Assembly (NCBI RefSeq): GCF_030704535.1
Contig: NC_081811.1
Span: forward strand, 2,057,501-2,121,500
Length of the DNA: 64,000 nt
Reading direction: 5' to 3'
Source of the DNA: Vitis vinifera
Taxonomy: Eukaryota > Streptophyta > Magnoliopsida > Vitales > Vitaceae
Shown here: positions 61,301 through 64,000 of the stretch, one piece after another
Layout of the letters: every line of letters begins with the position of its first letter
Numbering within the stretch: the first letter of the stretch is position 1
Notes under the pieces: generated by a model
The model's database searches: none
Told to the model about the DNA's origin: nothing
Seen by the model: only the letters and a program-made list of their open reading frames with translations
Program-made: the position numbers and the translations under genes

Positions 61301-63226
61301 CCTGAGTTGCTCACCCCCTTCTTGCTTCCTCATACCTACCATAGATAACTCAATTCCACAAGGCACCTCTCTTATTCGCAAAATGCCTACTCCACTTGCA
61401 AAGAAGAGCCTTATTAAGAACTGAAAGACTTTTAACACTCAAACCCCATTTCATCTTATTTCGGCAAATAACCACTCACTTAACAAGATGAGGTTTATGC
61501 TCTAACACCCCACCACCCCATACAAAGTTCCGTTGAATTTGTTCTAACCTCAATCTAACAACCCTTGGCATATAGAACAAAGACATAAAATAAATGGGCA
61601 AACTAGATAGAGTACTTCAAATCAAAGTTACTCTCCCTCCTTTGGAAATATATTCTCTTCCACATAGACAACCTCTTGTGAAACTGCTCTTCTACTCCAT
61701 CCCAAGCTACCGTATACTTAAACGGAGCACCCAAAGGAAGACCCAAATAAGAGAAAGGTGGACTACCCATCTTGCACCCAAGCTCATCAAGTAAATCATC
61801 TAAATTCTCCACCCTTCCTACCGGAATTAACTCACTTTTCTCCAAGTTAATCCTCAACCCTGAAATCGCCTCAAACCACATAAGTAACCAACATAAATAA
61901 GTTATCTCATCATGAGAAGCCTTGCAGAATTCCGAAGTGTTGTCAATGAACAATAGATGTGAAATCTGAATACCTTCCCCAAACCTACCTTTCACCTGAC
62001 AACCAGATAAAAAACCACCAGCCACTGCCCTCTTCAAAAGACAACTAAGCGCCTCCATTAAACCATAGTAAAAAAAAAAGATTCCTTATTCAAAATTCAA
62101 AATTATGGATAGTATTATCAAAAGACACTATTCTGTTTGAAATCAATTTTGAATGCATCTTATCTCATTTTTATACGCCCACAATAAAGGAAAGTCATTC
62201 TATAAAGAGGGGGGAAAAAAGTCATTCTGAAAAGGGGGTAGACAAAATTATCAGAGGATGTTTCCTGGGGGAAATCTCCAGACTAAAATTTGTCTTGTAG
62301 CTAAAACAAGGAGAAGACGCTTCCCAATGTGAAAAAGGATCCCAAAATCCCCACTCCAACATTGTTGGGCGATTTTCCAATATAGTTTTCTTCGTCTATT
62401 CCACACACCCACCCCCCAAAAGAAAAAAACAAAGGAAACCACACACACACACACACAAACACAGAGCTTGACATTAAATCAAATGGGAGCCTTATTTGGA
62501 TGTCTTGAACTTAAAACAAAACAAAAATATCTCCGGCAAGACGAAAAGACAATGCATTTCCAAACGATGTGGGTATCCACATTGAACAGTTTGAGAAAAA
62601 GTTCCTTGATATCTCCTTAATTCTAGATCTTGCAGCTAATTCTGCTTGTTTTCTAGTTTAATAAACTTTTTTTAGCACAGGGAAAACTTGAATTAAGCAA
62701 TGGAAGTTGAAATACTAAGCTAACCTTTATCAGAGAGCACAACCCCGTTAGCATTAACAGCGGCCGCGATATCAACCCGCTCGGCAACCATCAAATACGC
62801 CCGTTCCCGAACCACCGACTTCAACAAACACGCCGCCTCGTACAACCTCCCACCACTCCCGTCACCACCATCCAGCACCACAACTCCAACCCACTTGGAA
62901 ACCGCCTCGTCCACCACATCCAACACACCAGCGCGGTCCAGCACCTCATCCACGCTCAATTGAAGCACGAGGCTCGGTACTCTGATCTCCGGCCGCTTGT
63001 ATCCACCAGGGTAGACGGTTCTCGGCTGCTTGTTTTGGCTGGTGGGTGGGATGGAATTGTTAGCAATTGACACTATGGAGAGGCGGGAGCGGCGGCGACT
63101 GAAGAGAGGAAGTGGGTAGCGGTGATTATGGGTGTGGTTACGGTGGCTATGATGGTGGTAGCGGTGGTGGGTTGGAATGAAGAAGAGAGGGTGAATGGAA
63201 GGGGGTTGGGAGAGAAGAGATACCAT
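46381..63226 (-). CDS. FZL: FZL, chloroplast FZO-like dynamin-related GTPase
   Basis: Eleven exons join in frame to 926 aa, in coding order: 63226..62725, 55191..54635, 54517..54449, 54123..53926, 52918..52787, 50888..50802, 50632..50195, 50032..49865, 49046..48816, 48314..48199, 46663..46381. FZL is a mitofusin-like GTPase of thylakoid and envelope membranes, needed for normal thylakoid organisation. The N-terminus (His/Arg/Ser-rich, few acids) fits a plastid transit peptide. Residues about 75-310 resemble a TIM-barrel, thiamine-phosphate-synthase-like region. The GTPase follows: GEFNSGKST (377-385), DTPG (447-450), NKAD (505-508). A hydrophobic hairpin at 795-840 ([18 protein letters not shown]) should insert in the membrane, and the tail (about 885-925) is a likely coiled coil. 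Arabidopsis FZL is about 912 aa. Intron 1 is 7.5 kb and intron 5 1.9 kb, both carrying LINE fragments. Confidence 0.95.
51170..51560 (-). mobile_element. LINE 3' fragment in FZL intron 5 (left half of a head-to-head pair)
   Basis: It starts on the plus strand with oligo(T) and GATAGGTAAA. On the minus strand [17 protein letters not shown] and [13 protein letters not shown] match the C-terminal LINE region seen at 59880..61115 ([29 protein letters not shown]). It is in the same sense as FZL, decayed and 5'-truncated. Confidence 0.7.
51561..51899 (+). mobile_element. LINE 3' fragment in FZL intron 5 (right half of a head-to-head pair)
   Basis: Plus-strand reading contains [20 protein letters not shown] and SIVDFVDWIRYF, matching the C-terminus of the LINE at 59880 ([28 protein letters not shown]). 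A 3' tail follows with TATACTCCCGGTGTACTTTG, TTACCTATG and oligo(A). It covers the same LINE part as its neighbour but in the opposite direction. Confidence 0.7.
53130..53177. repeat. Tail-only LINE insertion in FZL intron 4 (13-bp duplication)
   Basis: GGGTTGAAATGAA occurs at 53130..53142 and 53165..53177. Between them are 22 bases which on the minus strand read ACTTATC followed by 15 A. This equals the extreme 3' end of the local LINE family (CTATCA or TTATCA plus oligo(A)). Confidence 0.8.
55530..56700 (+). mobile_element. Decayed LINE, antisense in FZL intron 1
   Basis: Plus-strand reading starts with [20 protein letters not shown], a standard LINE reverse-transcriptase block. It continues with [11 protein letters not shown] (decayed FADD box), then [16 protein letters not shown] and [16 protein letters not shown] of the C-terminal region. 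Several frameshifts and stops interrupt it. A tail-only insertion (56157..56211) sits inside. Confidence 0.8.
56157..56211. repeat. Tail-only LINE insertion inside the decayed LINE (16-bp duplication)
   Basis: TCCTTTAGGGCTGAAA occurs at 56157..56172 and 56196..56211. The 23 bases between read on the minus strand CTTATC, 15 A, then TT. The surrounding LINE homology continues once one copy of the repeat and the insert are ignored. Confidence 0.85.
57802..57900 (-). mobile_element. 77-bp LINE 3'-end insertion with 11-bp target-site duplication
   Basis: TAGCACTACTT flanks the insert at 57802..57812 and 57890..57900. The insert begins on the plus strand with oligo(T), then AATAGGTAAATAAAATTATA, the complement of a LINE 3' tail. 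It is an extreme 5' truncation. Confidence 0.85.
59034..59084. repeat. Tail-only LINE insertion inside the older LINE (19-bp duplication)
   Basis: AAGAACCTCAACAAGTACC is present at 59034..59052 and 59066..59084. The 13 bases between are ACCTATCAAAAAA on the plus strand, equal to the LINE 3' terminus plus a short oligo(A). Confidence 0.85.
59880..61249 (+). mobile_element. Young 5'-truncated LINE nested in the older LINE, with 11-bp target-site duplication
   Basis: AATCCTTTCTT flanks the element at 59869..59879 and 61250..61260, and the 3' end is CTATC plus nine A. A 409-aa frame (59886..61115) is fully open. It starts within the reverse-transcriptase C-terminal part ([38 protein letters not shown]) and ends with the zinc-finger domain [19 protein letters not shown] and [20 protein letters not shown]. 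The missing endonuclease and RT core make it non-autonomous. The intact frame suggests recent insertion. It is antisense to FZL. Confidence 0.92.
62439..62456. repeat. (AC)n microsatellite
   Basis: Short AC dinucleotide run in FZL intron 1. Confidence 0.85.
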
Positions 63227-64000
63227 GGAGCAGAGGAAATGGTGGGGAGTAGAGTTAGGGTTTTGGGGGGAGAGAGAGAGGGGGAGAGAAGCTTATCAGT
63301 GGATACGGAGATGAAGATGGAGATTGATTGGTCATGGGGTATGTGGTCTCTGATCTTCCTCTTATCTGTTTTTTGTGTTGAGAAAAGAGTTTAGCCCTTT
63401 GGAAAACGGAGGTCCTACCTTGAAACGATTCGTTTCATTTTCTCCGTTTCTTCACATTTCAACTTTCCAACAGCGTGCATGACGTTTGTGTTTCTCCGTT
63501 TCCACATCTTTCACCTATTTTTTTTCTTCCTTTGTAAGCAACCCATCAAAGTATATGTAAGATAATGAGTTTTGGACCCTTGGGACAAAAATAATTTAAT
63601 TTAATCACTTTCTCGATCTCCCGTTAAAAATGGCTTTTTTTATTGTCACGTAAGAACCATATCATTAAAAAAAATTAAGTTAAAGTCTCAATTATCAATC
63701 AGGTTTCAGTTAAAAATTGAAATTTCAATCATTAATTACTGCCTTATTTTTTTAAAAAGATGATATAATACTTGCATGATGAGAAAGAGGTCATATTGAA
63801 CATAAGTTGTAAAATGAGTTTAAAAGAAATATTTTTATGGTCAAATAGGTCATACCCAAAATTTTAAAATAATAAGATGTTATAATATATACATTGGATT
63901 AAAATCAAATGGATCTGTCCTTAATTTGAGAATTCCAATTTCATGTTACAATAGTTTTTTCTTTATATATATGCAATATCTCACATCCCATAGGAGAAAA
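63227..64000. other. FZL upstream region
   Basis: Contains the FZL 5' leader and promoter on the minus strand. No clear TATA box was recognised close to the start. Beyond about 63,560 it becomes AT-rich and no further gene begins in the window. Confidence 0.5.

Larger units (their letters stand above)
58914..62075 (-). mobile_element. Older LINE in FZL intron 1, interrupted by a younger LINE
   Basis: Minus-strand reading from 62058 gives reverse transcriptase: [34 protein letters not shown] (decayed active-site box), [29 protein letters not shown]. After the nested element it continues with the FWKDRWCG-like and [14 protein letters not shown]-like C-terminal parts. Its 3' tail is near 58914. 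About 1.8 kb remain without the insert. It lies in the sense direction of FZL, with several frame breaks, so it is inactive. Confidence 0.85.

Overview
This is nuclear DNA from a eudicot plant, most likely a woody one such as grapevine (Vitis); the species is an inference. The evidence is AT-rich intergenic DNA, GT-AG introns of up to several kb loaded with LINE fragments, small inverted-repeat transposons, and plant-specific gene families. Exon structures were joined by eye from splice signals, reading phase and family similarity; every joined coding sequence stays in frame except where stated.

Region 1 (1-14,047, + strand) is a tandem array of dienelactone-hydrolase-family alpha/beta hydrolase genes: the 3' end of copy 1, an intact copy 2 (236 aa), an orphan broken first exon (copy 3), a copy 4 with a 2-bp frameshift, and an intact copy 5 (239 aa). 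Start regions and promoters show two types alternating A-B-A-B (copies 2, 3, 4, 5), so an A-B pair was probably duplicated and one B copy then lost. Introns carry a long foldback element, a truncated TRIM retroelement and MITEs.

Region 2 (15,328-16,585, - strand) is a five-exon gene for a small plant protein of unknown function. Region 3 (20,501-32,505, + strand) is a 14-exon mitochondrial Rho GTPase gene (Miro, 639 aa) whose large introns hold two antisense LINE fragments, one split by a Tourist-like element.

Region 4 (32.5-40.7 kb) is repeat-rich DNA without a convincing gene. Region 5 is an intronless FANTASTIC FOUR family gene (40,739-41,800, -) about 4.6 kb from an 11-exon gene for the chloroplast dynamin-like GTPase FZL (46,381-63,226, -, 926 aa). 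The Arabidopsis counterparts have consecutive locus numbers, so this looks like conserved microsynteny. FZL intron 1 is about 7.5 kb and contains a LINE nested in an older LINE with an exact target-site duplication.

The most unusual signal is a set of LINE tail-only insertions: 12-23 bp of LINE 3' terminus plus oligo(A), each flanked by a perfect 13-22 bp direct repeat. Three lie in FZL introns and one near 15.1 kb. The genes show no shared pathway; they act in mitochondria, chloroplasts, meristem regulation and probably the cytosol.
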